Origin: Geodermatophilus dictyosporus
GTDB taxonomy: Bacteria > Actinomycetota > Actinomycetes > Mycobacteriales > Geodermatophilaceae
Direction of reading: 5' to 3'
Length of the DNA stretch: 64,000 bases
Assembly (NCBI RefSeq): GCF_900115505.1
Contig: NZ_FOWQ01000010.1
Coordinates: 122,512 to 186,511, forward strand
The notes under the pieces were generated by a model. The model had not been told where the DNA came from. It was given only the letters and a program-made list of their open reading frames with translations, and ran no database searches. Made by a program: the position numbers and the translations under genes. Position 1 is the first letter of the stretch, and every line of letters starts with the position of its first letter. Positions 33,645-42,067 of this stretch are shown here, one piece after another.

Positions 33645-35018
33645 ATGACCCAGGCGAGGCCCGCGACGGACAGCCGGTGGACGGTCCCCGCCCTGTGCGC
33701 CGTCCAGTTCGTCGACGTCCTCGGCGCCACCGTGGTCACCGCGGCGCTGCCGGCGGTGCTCGCCGACCTGGGTGCACCGGCGTCCGCGGCCGGCGCGGTC
33801 GTGACCAGCTACGCGGTGCTGTTCGGCGCCCTGCTCGTCCTGGGGGCACGCCTCGGCGACCGGTTCGGCCACGGCCGGGTCCTCCAGGTGGGCGTCGCGG
33901 CGTTCGGGGCCGCCTCGCTGGTCGCGGCGACCGCACCGACGGTCGCCGTCCTGGTCGGCGCCCGCGGCGCACTGGGTGCGGCGGCCGCCGCGTCGGTGCC
34001 CTCGGCGTTGCGCCTGCTGACCGCCGCGGCCCCGGACGGGCAGCCGCGCCACCGGGCGCTGGCCGCGTGGAGCGCGACCGGCGCCGCGGCCGGGGCGAGC
34101 GGGCTGGTCCTCGGCGGGGTGGTCACCGACCTCGCCGGCTGGCGGGTGCTGTTCTGGGCCAACGTGCCGCTGGCGGTGCTCCTGCTGCTCGCCGTCCGCC
34201 GCACGGCTCCGCCCACCCCACGGCAGCGCAGCGGTTCCCTCGACGTGGCCGGCGCGGTGGTCCTCACCACCGCGGTGGCCGCCGTCGTCACCGGGGCCGC
34301 CCTGCTCGAGGGCGAGGCGGCCCGGGGCGCCGGGGTGCTGGCCGTGCTCGCCGGGCTGGCCGCCGCCGGGCTGCTGCCCGCCGTCGAGCGCCGGGCGCGC
34401 GACCCGCTGCTCCCCCGCGCCGCCCTCGCCGACCCGCGCCTGCGCGCCGGCGCGCTCGCCTCCGCCGCGAACACCGCCACCACCAGCTCGGCGGTCACCC
34501 TGGCGACCCTGCACCTGCAGCAGGCCGCCGGGTTCGGCCCGACCGGGGCGGGTCTGGCGCTGCTGCCGTTCAGCCTGTGCGTCGTCCTCGGTGCCGGCCT
34601 GGCTGCGCGGCTGCTGCGCCGGACGTCGCAGCGCGCCACCGCGGCGCTCGGGCTCGCCGCCATCGCCGTCGGTGACGCCGCCCTGCTCGCCGTCGGGCTC
34701 GGCGCGTGGGTGGTGCCGGGCGCCGTGGCCGTCGCGGGACTGGGGATCGGGCTCTCCTCGGTGGCGGCGACGTCGCTGGGCACCGCCGTCGCACCGGCGC
34801 TGCAGGGCACGGCCGCGGGGGTGCTCAACACCGCGGCGCAGTTGGGCACCGCACTCGGGGTGGCCGTCGTCCTCCTGGTCGCGGCGGCGAGCACCGGGTC
34901 CGCGCTCCCCCTGACCGGTGCGCCGCTGGGCTGGCTGGTCGCCGCGGCGGCAGCCGTGGCGGCCGCGATCGCCCTCCGGCGGGGCGACCGGGCGTGCGAC
35001 GACGCCGGCTCGGCCTGA
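33645..35018 (+). CDS. MFS transporter, DHA2 (EmrB/QacA-like) family
   Basis: The 457-residue protein has about fourteen hydrophobic segments, with LCAVQFVDVLGATVVTAALP in helix 1 (the DHA2 D-x-T-V-V-x-x-A-L-P motif), LGARLGDRFGHGRVLQVG as motif A, and a helix 5 motif C-like GAAAGASGLVLGGVVTDLAGW. It is likely a proton-driven exporter of drugs or metabolites. Two ATGs are possible; 33645 is chosen because the one at 33618 lies inside the operator palindrome. It ends 6 bp before the stop of the convergent GH65 gene. Confidence 0.87.
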   Translation: MTQARPATDSRWTVPALCAVQFVDVLGATVVTAALPAVLADLGAPASAAGAVVTSYAVLFGALLVLGARLGDRFGHGRVLQVGVAAFGAASLVAATAPTVAVLVGARGALGAAAAASVPSALRLLTAAAPDGQPRHRALAAWSATGAAAGASGLVLGGVVTDLAGWRVLFWANVPLAVLLLLAVRRTAPPTPRQRSGSLDVAGAVVLTTAVAAVVTGAALLEGEAARGAGVLAVLAGLAAAGLLPAVERRARDPLLPRAALADPRLRAGALASAANTATTSSAVTLATLHLQQAAGFGPTGAGLALLPFSLCVVLGAGLAARLLRRTSQRATAALGLAAIAVGDAALLAVGLGAWVVPGAVAVAGLGIGLSSVAATSLGTAVAPALQGTAAGVLNTAAQLGTALGVAVVLLVAAASTGSALPLTGAPLGWLVAAAAAVAAAIALRRGDRACDDAGSA

Positions 35019-35024
35019 CCCGCC

Positions 35025-37358
35025 TCAGGTGCTGGGTTCGCGGCCGGCCGGCTGGCGGGGCTCGTCGAGCAGCGGGTCGGGGGCGCGCAACGGCGCGGTG
35101 ACCGGGGCGTCGGCAGTGACCGCCCGGCGTTCGCCGTCCACGACGACGGTCACCGGCCCCGGGCCGCGCCGCAGCGTGACGGTGGTGCCCTCCCGCGTCG
35201 TCTCGACGTGCAGCAGGCTGCCGCGCCAGGTGACGCGGTAGGCGGTGCGGGAGAGCGCGGAGGGCAGCAGCGGTGCCAGCTCGAGGTCCTCGTGGTCCTC
35301 CCGCAGGCCGCCGAGGCCGGCGACCAGGGCCAGCCACGCCCCGCCCACGGCGGCGAGGTGCAGGCCGTTCGCGGTGTCGCCCCGGAGGTCGCGCAGGTCG
35401 ACGAGGGCGGCCTCCCGGAGGTAGCGCAGCGCGAGGTCGGGGTGCTGGGCCTGGGCGCACACGACGGCCTGGACGGCGGCCGACAGCGAGGAGTCCCGGA
35501 CGGTCCGCGCCTCGTAGTAGTCGAGGTCGCGCGCCACCTCCTCGGCGGTGAAGTCGTCGCGGCACCACCACAGCGCCTGGACGAGGTCGGCCTGCTTGAG
35601 CACCTGCCGCCGGTAGAACTCGGCGTAGTGGTGGTGCTCCTGGATCGGATAGGAGTCCCGCAGCTCCTCGAACGGCCACTCCCGGTAGGTCGTGAAGTTG
35701 TCGTTCATCGGGTGCACGCGCAGGTCCTCGTCCCACGGGACGTGCACGGCGTCGGCCGCCGCCCGCCACGCGGCGGTCTCGGCGTGGTCCACGCCGAGGT
35801 CCGCCGCGCGCTCCGGCCGCCGCTCGCACGCGTCGGCGGCCCACCGGAGGTTGCGGCGGGCCATGAGGTTGGTGAAGACGTTGTCGTCGACGACGCCGGT
35901 GTACTCGTCCGGCCCGGTCGTGCCGTACAGGTGCCAGCCGCCGGCCGCGTCCTCGTGGCCGAGCGACCGCCAGGCCCGCGCCGTCTCCACGAGCACCGGC
36001 AGACCGCCGACGGTGTCGAGGTCGCGGCCGGTGACCTGCTGGTGGAGCCAGAAGGCCCGGGCGACGTCGGCGTTGACGTGCACCGCCGCCGTGCTCGCGG
36101 GCCAGTACGCCGACACCTCGGGCCCGCTGATGGTGCGCCACGCGAAGCAGGCACCCTCCAGCCCCAGCGTCGCGGCCCGCTCCCGGGCGGCGTCGAGCGT
36201 GTCGGCGCGCCACCGCAGCAGCCGTGCGGCCGCGTCCGGGCGCAGCAGCGACAGGGCGGGCAGCACGAACCCCTCGACGTCCCAGAACGTGTGGCCGCTG
36301 TAGCCGATGCCGGTCAGGCCCTTCGCGCCGACGGGGGCGCCGGAGATGCAGGCGGCGGAGCAGAAGAGCTGGAAGACGGTGTAGCGCAGCGCCTGTTGCA
36401 GCTCGGCGTCGCCGTCGACCTCGACGTCCGCGGTCGCCCACAGCTCGTCGAGCACGGTCCGCTGGCCGGCGAGCAGGCCCTCCCACCCGAGGTCGAGCGC
36501 GGAGCTCACGGCGGCCGACGCCTGGCCAACCACGGAGTCCGAGCCGGCGTCGCGCGACCAGCTGTACCCCACGACCTTGACGACCGTGACGCTCTCCCCC
36601 GCCGAGAGGTCGGCGGCAATCGTGGTGACGACGTGCTGCTCGTCGACCTGGGTGCTCACCCGCCCGCCGTCCACCTCGTGACCCACCGCGGCCGCGACCG
36701 TGATGCCCGACCGGCGGGTCCGCTCCACGAGGGCGCCACCGGTCTCGTTGCCGATCTGGGCGTGCGGCTCGAAGGCCTCGTCCAGGCACTCGGCGACGCG
36801 CGGGTCGTCGTTGTCCACGCCGGCCGGCGTCACCTCGCCGGCGGCCAGCTCGGAGCGGACGACGACGTGCGCGCGCCCGTCCAGGACGCGGACCTCGTAG
36901 CGCACCGCGCAGACCGACCGCTCCGCCAGGGAGACCAGCCGCCGCGAGGACACCGCCACCGACGTGCCCGACGGCGACGTCCAGCGCACGTGGCGGTCGA
37001 GCGTCCCGGCGCGCAGGTCGAGCGTGCGCTCGTGGACCTGCGGCGGGACCTCGCGCACGTCCAGCGGGACCCCGTCGACCAGGAGGCGCAGCGGCGTGCC
37101 GTCGGCGACGGTGAGCAGCGCCTGCCCCTCCTCCGGCTGGCCGAAGCCGCCCTCGGGATAGGACAGCGGGTGGGTCTCGTAGACCCCGGACAGGTAGGTG
37201 CCCCGCATGCCGAAGGGCTCGACCTCGTCGAGCGTCCCGCGGATCCCGAGGAAGCCGTTCGCGAGGCTGAACACCGACTCGCCGACGGCGAGGGTGCGGG
37301 GGTCCACGCGGGGCTCGCGGACCAGCCACGGGTCGGTGTCGAGGGTCGGGGCGGTCAC
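35025..37358 (-). CDS. Glycoside hydrolase family 65 (maltose/kojibiose/trehalose phosphorylase-like)
   Basis: The 777-residue protein has the three-part GH65 layout: N-terminal beta-sandwich (residues 1-270, SLANGFLGIRGTLDE), the (alpha/alpha)6 barrel with GYSGHTFWDVEGFVLPAL, the general acid Glu 485 in YGTTGPDEYTGVVDDNVFTN, and the phosphate-binding KQADLVQALWW region, then a small C-terminal beta domain. Presence of the barrel phosphate-site residues suggests an inverting phosphorylase that splits an alpha-linked disaccharide to beta-glucose 1-phosphate; disaccharide unknown. No beta-phosphoglucomutase, its usual partner, is next to it. GTG at 37358. Confidence 0.9.
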   Translation of the reverse strand: MTAPTLDTDPWLVREPRVDPRTLAVGESVFSLANGFLGIRGTLDEVEPFGMRGTYLSGVYETHPLSYPEGGFGQPEEGQALLTVADGTPLRLLVDGVPLDVREVPPQVHERTLDLRAGTLDRHVRWTSPSGTSVAVSSRRLVSLAERSVCAVRYEVRVLDGRAHVVVRSELAAGEVTPAGVDNDDPRVAECLDEAFEPHAQIGNETGGALVERTRRSGITVAAAVGHEVDGGRVSTQVDEQHVVTTIAADLSAGESVTVVKVVGYSWSRDAGSDSVVGQASAAVSSALDLGWEGLLAGQRTVLDELWATADVEVDGDAELQQALRYTVFQLFCSAACISGAPVGAKGLTGIGYSGHTFWDVEGFVLPALSLLRPDAAARLLRWRADTLDAARERAATLGLEGACFAWRTISGPEVSAYWPASTAAVHVNADVARAFWLHQQVTGRDLDTVGGLPVLVETARAWRSLGHEDAAGGWHLYGTTGPDEYTGVVDDNVFTNLMARRNLRWAADACERRPERAADLGVDHAETAAWRAAADAVHVPWDEDLRVHPMNDNFTTYREWPFEELRDSYPIQEHHHYAEFYRRQVLKQADLVQALWWCRDDFTAEEVARDLDYYEARTVRDSSLSAAVQAVVCAQAQHPDLALRYLREAALVDLRDLRGDTANGLHLAAVGGAWLALVAGLGGLREDHEDLELAPLLPSALSRTAYRVTWRGSLLHVETTREGTTVTLRRGPGPVTVVVDGERRAVTADAPVTAPLRAPDPLLDEPRQPAGREPST

Positions 37359-37782
37359 GTCGGCCTCGCTCGCGTCGTCCGGGTCGGGACGGACGCCCGG
37401 GACCTGCGTCCGACCCCTGTCCTACCGCCCGGCCTCCCCGCGCGCGATCCGGACGGCCCCGCGGCCGGAGACGGCCACGACCACCCGGCGCTGCGCCGGC
37501 GGGTGCTGGACCCCCTGGGATCCCTGCCCCGGGGGCAGCGCTGGTGCTCGACGGGCCGTTCCTGCACCGCGACGAGTTGCCGCGCCGGGTCCGCCGTGGC
37601 CACGACCTGCCGCACCGTCGCCAGCGGCAGCGCCAGCTGTGGGAGGGCGGCACGGCCCCGGCGTAGCGGCGCACGGCCGCGGGCGACCGTCCGCACGCCG
37701 CGGCGAACTCACCGACCGAGAGACGGTTCACGTCACCCAGGCTGCGGGTCCACCCCGGGTGAGGGTCAACCGGAGCGCGGCG
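37359..37782. other. Non-coding, apparently decayed interval
   Basis: This 424-bp stretch has no ORF with a start, ribosome site and sensible protein. The plus strand carries pieces of a nucleoside-kinase-like gene (see 37482-37581). The minus strand has a short MerR-looking start at 37731 that loses frame within 25 codons. Otherwise nothing is recognised; it probably also contains the GH65 promoter. Confidence 0.5.
37482..37581 (+). pseudogene. Remnant resembling a uridine/nucleoside kinase
   Basis: One frame reads HPALRRRVLDPLGS (37482-37523) and the next frame reads APGAALVLDGPFLHRDEL (37526-37579). Actinobacterial uridine-kinase-like proteins contain LRREVLDPLGPGG followed about 30 residues later by GAVLVVDGxFLxRxEL, so the two segments look like parts of one gene with an internal deletion that removed about 25 codons and the frame. 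No P-loop or C-terminal part is seen. The assignment rests on short motifs. Confidence 0.35.
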
Positions 37783-38397
37783 TCACCCGGCCGGGATCAG
37801 CGCCGGGCCGGGCAGGGCGGACGCCGAGGTGACGACGTGGTCGACCAGCCCGTACGCGCGGGCCTCCTCGGGGGTGAACCAGCGGTCCCGGTCGGAGTCG
37901 CGCTCGACCTGCTCGACGCTCTGCCCCGTGTGCTGGGCCTGCAGCTCGTTCATCTGGCGCTTGAGCCGCCGCAGCATGTCGGCCTGGATGGTGATGTCGG
38001 ACTCCGTCCCGCCGACGCCCGCCGAGGGCTGGTGCACCAGGATCCGGGTGTGCGGCAGCGTGAAACGCTTGCCGGGCGTCCCGGCGGTCAGCAGGAACTG
38101 CCCCATCGAGGCCGCCATGCCGAACGCGTAGGTGGCGACGTCGCAGCCGATGAACTGCATCGTGTCGTAGACGGCCATGCCGGCGGTGACCGAGCCGCCC
38201 GGCGAGTTGACGTACAGGTGGACGTCGCGGTGCGGGTCGTCGGCCGACAGCAGCAGCATCTGCGCGCACAGCTGGTTGGCGACGTCGCCGTCGACCTCCC
38301 GGCCGAGCACCAGGATCCGCTCGCTCAGCAGGCGGTCGAAGACGGCGTCCTGCAACGAGCTGTGGCCGTTGCCCTGACGCAGGGTGGGGACGTGCAC
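37783..38397 (-). CDS. clpP: ATP-dependent Clp protease proteolytic subunit (ClpP paralogue)
   Basis: The 204-residue protein has the ClpP catalytic set: Ser 97 in FGMAASMGQFLL, His 122 in RILVHQPSAGVGG and Asp in the C-terminal third, plus the VNSPGGSVTAGMAVYDTM oxyanion region. The spacing of Ser and His is that of bona fide ClpP. It should form tetradecameric chambers fed by ClpX or ClpC. It is a single gene, not the tandem clpP1P2 pair with clpX, so it is probably an extra ClpP. The GTG at 38397 follows GGAGGT by 4 bp; a longer start at 38439 is possible. Confidence 0.9.
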   Translation of the reverse strand: MHVPTLRQGNGHSSLQDAVFDRLLSERILVLGREVDGDVANQLCAQMLLLSADDPHRDVHLYVNSPGGSVTAGMAVYDTMQFIGCDVATYAFGMAASMGQFLLTAGTPGKRFTLPHTRILVHQPSAGVGGTESDITIQADMLRRLKRQMNELQAQHTGQSVEQVERDSDRDRWFTPEEARAYGLVDHVVTSASALPGPALIPAG

Positions 38398-38529
38398 GGG
38401 GACCTCCGGGGACCGTCGGGAAGGGACGCCCGGAGTCAATCGAGGGCCGGTCGTGAGTGCGCGGCGGAATGGTCCCGTTTCGCCATTCGCGCAATTGTTG
38501 TGCCGTCGGCGAAAGGGCGTTGACAGCGC
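38398..38529. promoter_or_regulatory. clpP upstream region, relatively AT-rich
   Basis: Positions 38471-38515 are less GC-rich than surroundings (for example CGCAATTGTTGTG) and contain a sequence on the reverse strand (38481-38491) that differs at one core position from the actinobacterial ClgR consensus CGCYNANRGCG. It is a likely promoter region; the ClgR match is weak. Confidence 0.3.
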
Positions 38530-39237
38530 TCAGCCGAACGGGTCGGTGGCCGCACGCAGGACCGACGAGGCGGACCCGGTCACGGGCCGGCCGTGGCCGA
38601 AGCAGGCGACCTCGACGTCGAGCGCCGCCAGCCGCTGCAGCGAGGCCCACGCCGCCGTCCGGTCGGTGTTGAACGGCCCGAGCACCACCGGTCCGCCGTC
38701 CTCGCTCCGGCTGCCGGCGATCGTGTCGCCGGTCAGCAGCACCCCGTGCCGGGGGAGGTGCAGGGCGATGCTGCCCGGCGTGTGCCCGGGCACGCCGAGC
38801 ACGACGGCCCCGCCGGCCAGGTCGAGGACGTCCCCGTCGTCGAGGGCCTGCACCACCGGTACGGCGGGCGCGGGCCGGACGTCGGCGGAGGCGACGGCGT
38901 AGAGGTCCTGCTCGGCCGCGGTGACCACCGGCGGTGGACCGGGGTCCTCGCCGCGCACGACGGCGGCGTCCGCGCGTCCGGCCAGCACCGGGGCGCCCGA
39001 CCACGCGGCGAGTTCGGCGGCCGAGCCGGAGTGGTCGGGGTGGGAGTGGGTGAGCACGATGCGGCGCAGGTCGTGACCGCGCAGCCCGAGCTCGTCCAGC
39101 GCGGCGCCGACGGCCGGGCCGGTACCGGACAGGCCGGTGTCGACGAGCGTGGCGCCGTCCTCGTCGTGCCACAGGTAGGCGTTGACGAAGCCCAGCCGCA
39201 GGAGGTGCAGGCCGGGCACGACCTCGACCAGGTCCAT
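38530..39237 (-). CDS. MBL-fold metallohydrolase
   Basis: The 235-residue protein has the metallo-beta-lactamase signature LTHSHPDHSGSAAEL (HxHxDH), a later GVPGHTPGSIALHLP histidine, the TGDTIAG aspartate and a final CFGHGRPV histidine, giving a complete dinuclear zinc site. It starts MDLVEVVPGLHLLRLGFVNAYLW, as in the glyoxalase II-like subgroup that hydrolyses thioesters or lactones. ATG at 39237. It follows the epimerase on the same strand after 39 bp and may be co-transcribed. Confidence 0.9.
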   Translation of the reverse strand: MDLVEVVPGLHLLRLGFVNAYLWHDEDGATLVDTGLSGTGPAVGAALDELGLRGHDLRRIVLTHSHPDHSGSAAELAAWSGAPVLAGRADAAVVRGEDPGPPPVVTAAEQDLYAVASADVRPAPAVPVVQALDDGDVLDLAGGAVVLGVPGHTPGSIALHLPRHGVLLTGDTIAGSRSEDGGPVVLGPFNTDRTAAWASLQRLAALDVEVACFGHGRPVTGSASSVLRAATDPFG

Positions 39238-39276
39238 GCGGCGACGGTAGGGCGCCGCGTTCGGGTGCGGAGGCGA

Positions 39277-40254
39277 TCAGCGCACGGTGTAGGGCCCGGT
39301 CGGCTCCGCGTGGTAGCCCTTCGCGCCGACCGCGACCGCGAGCCCGCTGCGCGGCGGCCGGCCCTCGGCGAGCAGGTCCAGTGCCCGGCGGAAGTCGTAC
39401 TCGGGCGCCCAGCCGAGGTCGGCGCGGGCGGTGGCGTTGACGTACACCCGGTCGATGCGCGGGAAGAACCGCCAGCCCAGCCGCCGGTAGAGCGCCGCCG
39501 CGTCGGGGAACAGCCGGGCGACGACGGCCGGGGCGTCGGTGCGCAGCTCGGCGAGGTGCTCGGGCCGGAACGGCGTGGTCGCGCTGACGACGTAGCGCGC
39601 GAACCCCAGGGCCGGCGCGCGCTCCAGCGCGGCGCGGTGCGCGGAGACGACGTCGGCGAGGTCCACGCGCCGGGAGAGCAGCTCGTCGACCTTGGCGTTG
39701 TCGTCGGCGTAGGCGGCGCGGACGTCGTCGGCGTCGTCACCCTCCGGGAAGAACCGCGCGGTGCGCAGCACCACGACCGGCAGGCCGGTGTCGCGGGCGA
39801 CGAGCTCGCACAGGTCCTCGGCGGCGACCTTGGTGGCGCCGTAGACGTTGCGCACGCGCGGCGGCACCGCCTCGGTGATCCACGCGGCCGGCTCACCGGG
39901 CGGGGGGACCAGCGCGCGGCCGAAGGCGCTCGTGGTGCTCGTGACCACGACCCGGCCGACACCGGCGGCCGCGGCCTCCTCGAGCACGGTGAGCGTGCCG
40001 GTGACGTTGGTGTCGACGAAGGCCTGCCGGTCGTGCGTGCCGAGGTGCGGCTTGTGCAGCGTGGCGGTGTGCACCACGGCGTCGGCACCGGCCAGCGCCG
40101 CCCGGACGGCGGCCCGGTCGGTGACGGAGGCGACGACGTCGGTCCACCGCGACGGTGCGACGTCGAGGCCGCGGACGTCCTCCCCCGCCGCGCGCAGCAC
40201 CCGCACCAGCGCCTCGCCGAGGTGTCCCGAGCTGCCGGTCACGAGCACCGCCAC
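39277..40254 (-). CDS. NAD(P)-dependent epimerase/dehydratase (extended SDR)
   Basis: The 325-residue protein begins VAVLVTGSSGHLGEALVRVL (nucleotide-binding GxxGxxG) and contains VVHTATLHKPHLGTHD, a Ser/Thr-rich VVVTSTTSAFGRALVP and the catalytic YGATKVAAED (YxxxK). It is an extended SDR related to UDP-sugar epimerases and uronate dehydrogenases; the substrate is not clear. GTG at 40254 chosen at the Rossmann motif; the long upstream frame is antisense to the ANTAR gene. MBL hydrolase follows. Confidence 0.88.
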   Translation of the reverse strand: MAVLVTGSSGHLGEALVRVLRAAGEDVRGLDVAPSRWTDVVASVTDRAAVRAALAGADAVVHTATLHKPHLGTHDRQAFVDTNVTGTLTVLEEAAAAGVGRVVVTSTTSAFGRALVPPPGEPAAWITEAVPPRVRNVYGATKVAAEDLCELVARDTGLPVVVLRTARFFPEGDDADDVRAAYADDNAKVDELLSRRVDLADVVSAHRAALERAPALGFARYVVSATTPFRPEHLAELRTDAPAVVARLFPDAAALYRRLGWRFFPRIDRVYVNATARADLGWAPEYDFRRALDLLAEGRPPRSGLAVAVGAKGYHAEPTGPYTVR

Positions 40255-40450
40255 GCCGACACCCTGGCACGGGTCGTGCCCGCGGCCGGTGCCGGTCCGC
40301 TGCGCCTCCCTCGGTCCCGGCAGCAGCGTTCGGAGGGTGGACGACCCGGACCGGGTGTAACGCTCCGAGCAGAGCGACGAGGAGCAGCGACCGGCGTCCC
40401 CGGGGGAGGACCCCGGTGGGCCGGGTGCGTCGCCCGAGCTCGGCGAGGTC

Positions 40451-41134
40451 ATGGGACAGGTGGCCCGATCGCTGCAGGAGGAGCACGGCGACGTCGACGC
40501 GACGCTGGCGGCCATCACGTCCGCGGCGGTGTCGTCGGTGCCGGGGACCGACGCGTGCGGGATCTCGCTGGTCATCGGCAAGCGGCGGGTGGAGTCGCGG
40601 GCACCGACCAGCGACCTGCCGCGCGACATGGACCGGTTGCAGGACGAGCTGGGCGAGGGCCCGTGCCTGACGTCGGTGCAGACGCAGCACAGCGTCCGGG
40701 TCGACGACGTCCGCGGCGAACGGCGGTGGCCTCGCTTCGCCGAGCAGGCCGCCGGCCGTGGGCTGGGCAGTCTGCTGTCGTTCCAGTTGTTCGTCACCGG
40801 GGACAACCTGGGCCCGCTCAACCTCCACGCCGGCGAACCGCACGCCTTCGACGAGGAGGCCGAGTCCGTCGGCCTGGTCTTCGCCAGCCACGCGTCCATC
40901 GCGCTGGCCGGCGCCCAGCAGGAGGACCGGCTGCGCACGGCGATCAGCACCCGGGACGTCATCGGCCAGGCGAAGGGCATCCTCATGGAGCGCGTCAAGC
41001 TGACCGCCGACCAGGCCTTCACCGTGCTGGTGCGCGCCTCCTCGCACCCCAACCGCAGGCTGGGCGACATCGCCGAGGAGCTGACCGCCACCGGCGTGCT
41101 GCCTCAGCCGCGCGATCCGGGGGGCGGCGGCTGA
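40451..41134 (+). CDS. GAF-ANTAR domain regulator (RNA-binding antiterminator)
   Basis: The 227-residue protein has a GAF sensor domain (about residues 10-150, including GEGPCLTSVQTQHSVRVDDV) and a C-terminal ANTAR domain (RTAISTRDVIGQAKGILMERV, then AFTVLVRASSHPNRRLGDIAEEL). ANTAR domains bind paired hairpins in nascent RNA and allow read-through of terminators; GAF domains sense small ligands or redox state. Such proteins are numerous in Geodermatophilaceae and mycobacteria. ATG at 40451; an open frame upstream has no other start codon. It is divergent from the epimerase. Confidence 0.9.
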   Translation: MGQVARSLQEEHGDVDATLAAITSAAVSSVPGTDACGISLVIGKRRVESRAPTSDLPRDMDRLQDELGEGPCLTSVQTQHSVRVDDVRGERRWPRFAEQAAGRGLGSLLSFQLFVTGDNLGPLNLHAGEPHAFDEEAESVGLVFASHASIALAGAQQEDRLRTAISTRDVIGQAKGILMERVKLTADQAFTVLVRASSHPNRRLGDIAEELTATGVLPQPRDPGGGG

Positions 41135-41182
41135 CGGGCGCCGGCACCTGCCCCGGACGGACGGCAGGTGCCGGCACCGCGG

Positions 41183-41752
41183 TCAGTGGTGCCCGTGCCG
41201 GACCTGGTCCGCACCGTGGGCGTCGGCGGTCCGGCGGTCGCCGTCCTCGTGCGTGCCGCCGTGCCCGCCGCCGTGCCCGCCGCCGTGGTAGGCGTGGACG
41301 ACGGCGTGGCCCTTGCCGCGGCTGATCAGCCAACGGTTGACCGGCACGGTGACGACGAACGCCACCGCGAGCGCGAAGGCCAGCGCGCCCCAGAACAGCC
41401 AGCTGTCGAGGTGGGCCTCCATCGCACCGGGCACCAGCAGCATGATCGCGTTGTCGACGACCTCCATGACGGTGATGGAGAGGGTGTCGGCGGCCAGTGC
41501 GATCGGGATGGCCGCGCGCAGGGACAGGCCCGACCGCATGACCGGGCCGATGGTGAACGCGTAGCCGAACACGAAGGCCAGAGCGACGGCGAGCGCGATC
41601 GTCTGCACGTCGGACCAGCCGAGGGCGGTCCCGATGACCATGCCGAGGACCTCGCCGATGGCGCAGCCGGTGAGGCAGTGCAGCGTGGCCGAGACCGCCA
41701 GGCGGGTCAGGGCGCGGCCCGTGGGGCGCTGGGTGTGCGTCGAGTGGTCCAT
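41183..41752 (-). CDS. DUF4396 membrane protein with His-rich C terminus
   Basis: The 189-residue protein has four or five hydrophobic helices: RLAVSATLHCLTGCAIGEVLG with two cysteines and a His, TIALAVALAFVFGYAFTIGP, IALAADTLSITVMEVVDNAIML with acidic residues, and LFWGALAFALAVAFVVTVPVN. The C-terminal 35 residues are rich in His and Gly (GGGHGGGHGGTHEDGD, HGADQVRHGHH) and probably bind metal. ATG at 41752 with GAGGAG upstream. A perfect CsoR-like palindrome lies 68 bp upstream, so copper-responsive control and a role in copper handling are strongly suggested, though DUF4396 itself has no assigned function. Confidence 0.88.
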   Translation of the reverse strand: MDHSTHTQRPTGRALTRLAVSATLHCLTGCAIGEVLGMVIGTALGWSDVQTIALAVALAFVFGYAFTIGPVMRSGLSLRAAIPIALAADTLSITVMEVVDNAIMLLVPGAMEAHLDSWLFWGALAFALAVAFVVTVPVNRWLISRGKGHAVVHAYHGGGHGGGHGGTHEDGDRRTADAHGADQVRHGHH

Positions 41753-41819
41753 CTCTGCTCCTCGGTCGGACGTCGGACGGGTGCGGCCCCTTCTCGGCCG
41801 CTCCCCCGTCGACATCCCA

Positions 41820-41842
41820 TTGATACCCCTAGGGGGTATCAA
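41820..41842. promoter_or_regulatory. CsoR/RcnR-type metal operator
   Basis: TTGATACCCC and GGGGTATCAA flank the centre TAG: a perfect 10-bp inverted repeat. The ATACCCC/GGGGTAT arms match operators of the copper-sensing CsoR family. It lies 68 bp upstream of the His-rich DUF4396 gene. No csoR gene is in the window. Confidence 0.75.
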
Positions 41843-41920
41843 GCGCAAGGGTCGTCCGCCCCCGTGCCGGGTGCGGCCGGCGGGCCCGCGAGCAGCTGAC
41901 CGCCCAGCCCGCAGACGCCA

Positions 41921-41951
41921 CCGCCCCGGCCGCACGAGGCGGCCGGGGCGG
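41921..41951. terminator. 13-bp hairpin
   Basis: CCGCCCCGGCCGC (41921-41933) pairs exactly with 41939-41951 around a 5-nt loop. With the hairpin at 42015 it forms a double terminator after nrdJ. Confidence 0.65.
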
Positions 41952-42014
41952 CGGGGTGCTCAGGAGCGTGACGCGAGCGTCCGGTACGCGGCGGTCGGAC
42001 CGGTACCCCGGCGC

Positions 42015-42060
42015 GCCCGCCGGGACGTCCCGCGAGCAGTCGGAGGACGTCCCGGCGGGC
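42015..42060 (-). terminator. nrdJ terminator hairpin
   Basis: GCCCGCCGGGACGTCC (42015-42030) pairs exactly with 42045-42060 around a 14-nt loop. It begins 8 bp beyond the nrdJ stop codon in the direction of transcription. Confidence 0.8.
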
Positions 42061-42067
42061 CGCGCCG

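Larger units (their letters stand above)
41753..42067. other. Intergenic region between DUF4396 and nrdJ
   Basis: This 315-bp stretch holds no gene. It contains the CsoR-like operator (41820-41842), a 13-bp hairpin (41921-41951) and the nrdJ terminator hairpin (42015-42060). The part between 41753 and 41819 should hold the DUF4396 promoter and leader. Confidence 0.8.

Noticed and set aside
37660-37731. MerR-like start VNRLSVGEFAAACGRSP on the minus strand
   Set aside because: No ribosome site, frame degenerates after 25 codons and it overlaps the kinase-like remnant; chance cannot be excluded.
38481-38491. ClgR operator upstream of clpP
   Set aside because: One core mismatch and one flank mismatch to the consensus; kept only as a low-confidence remark.
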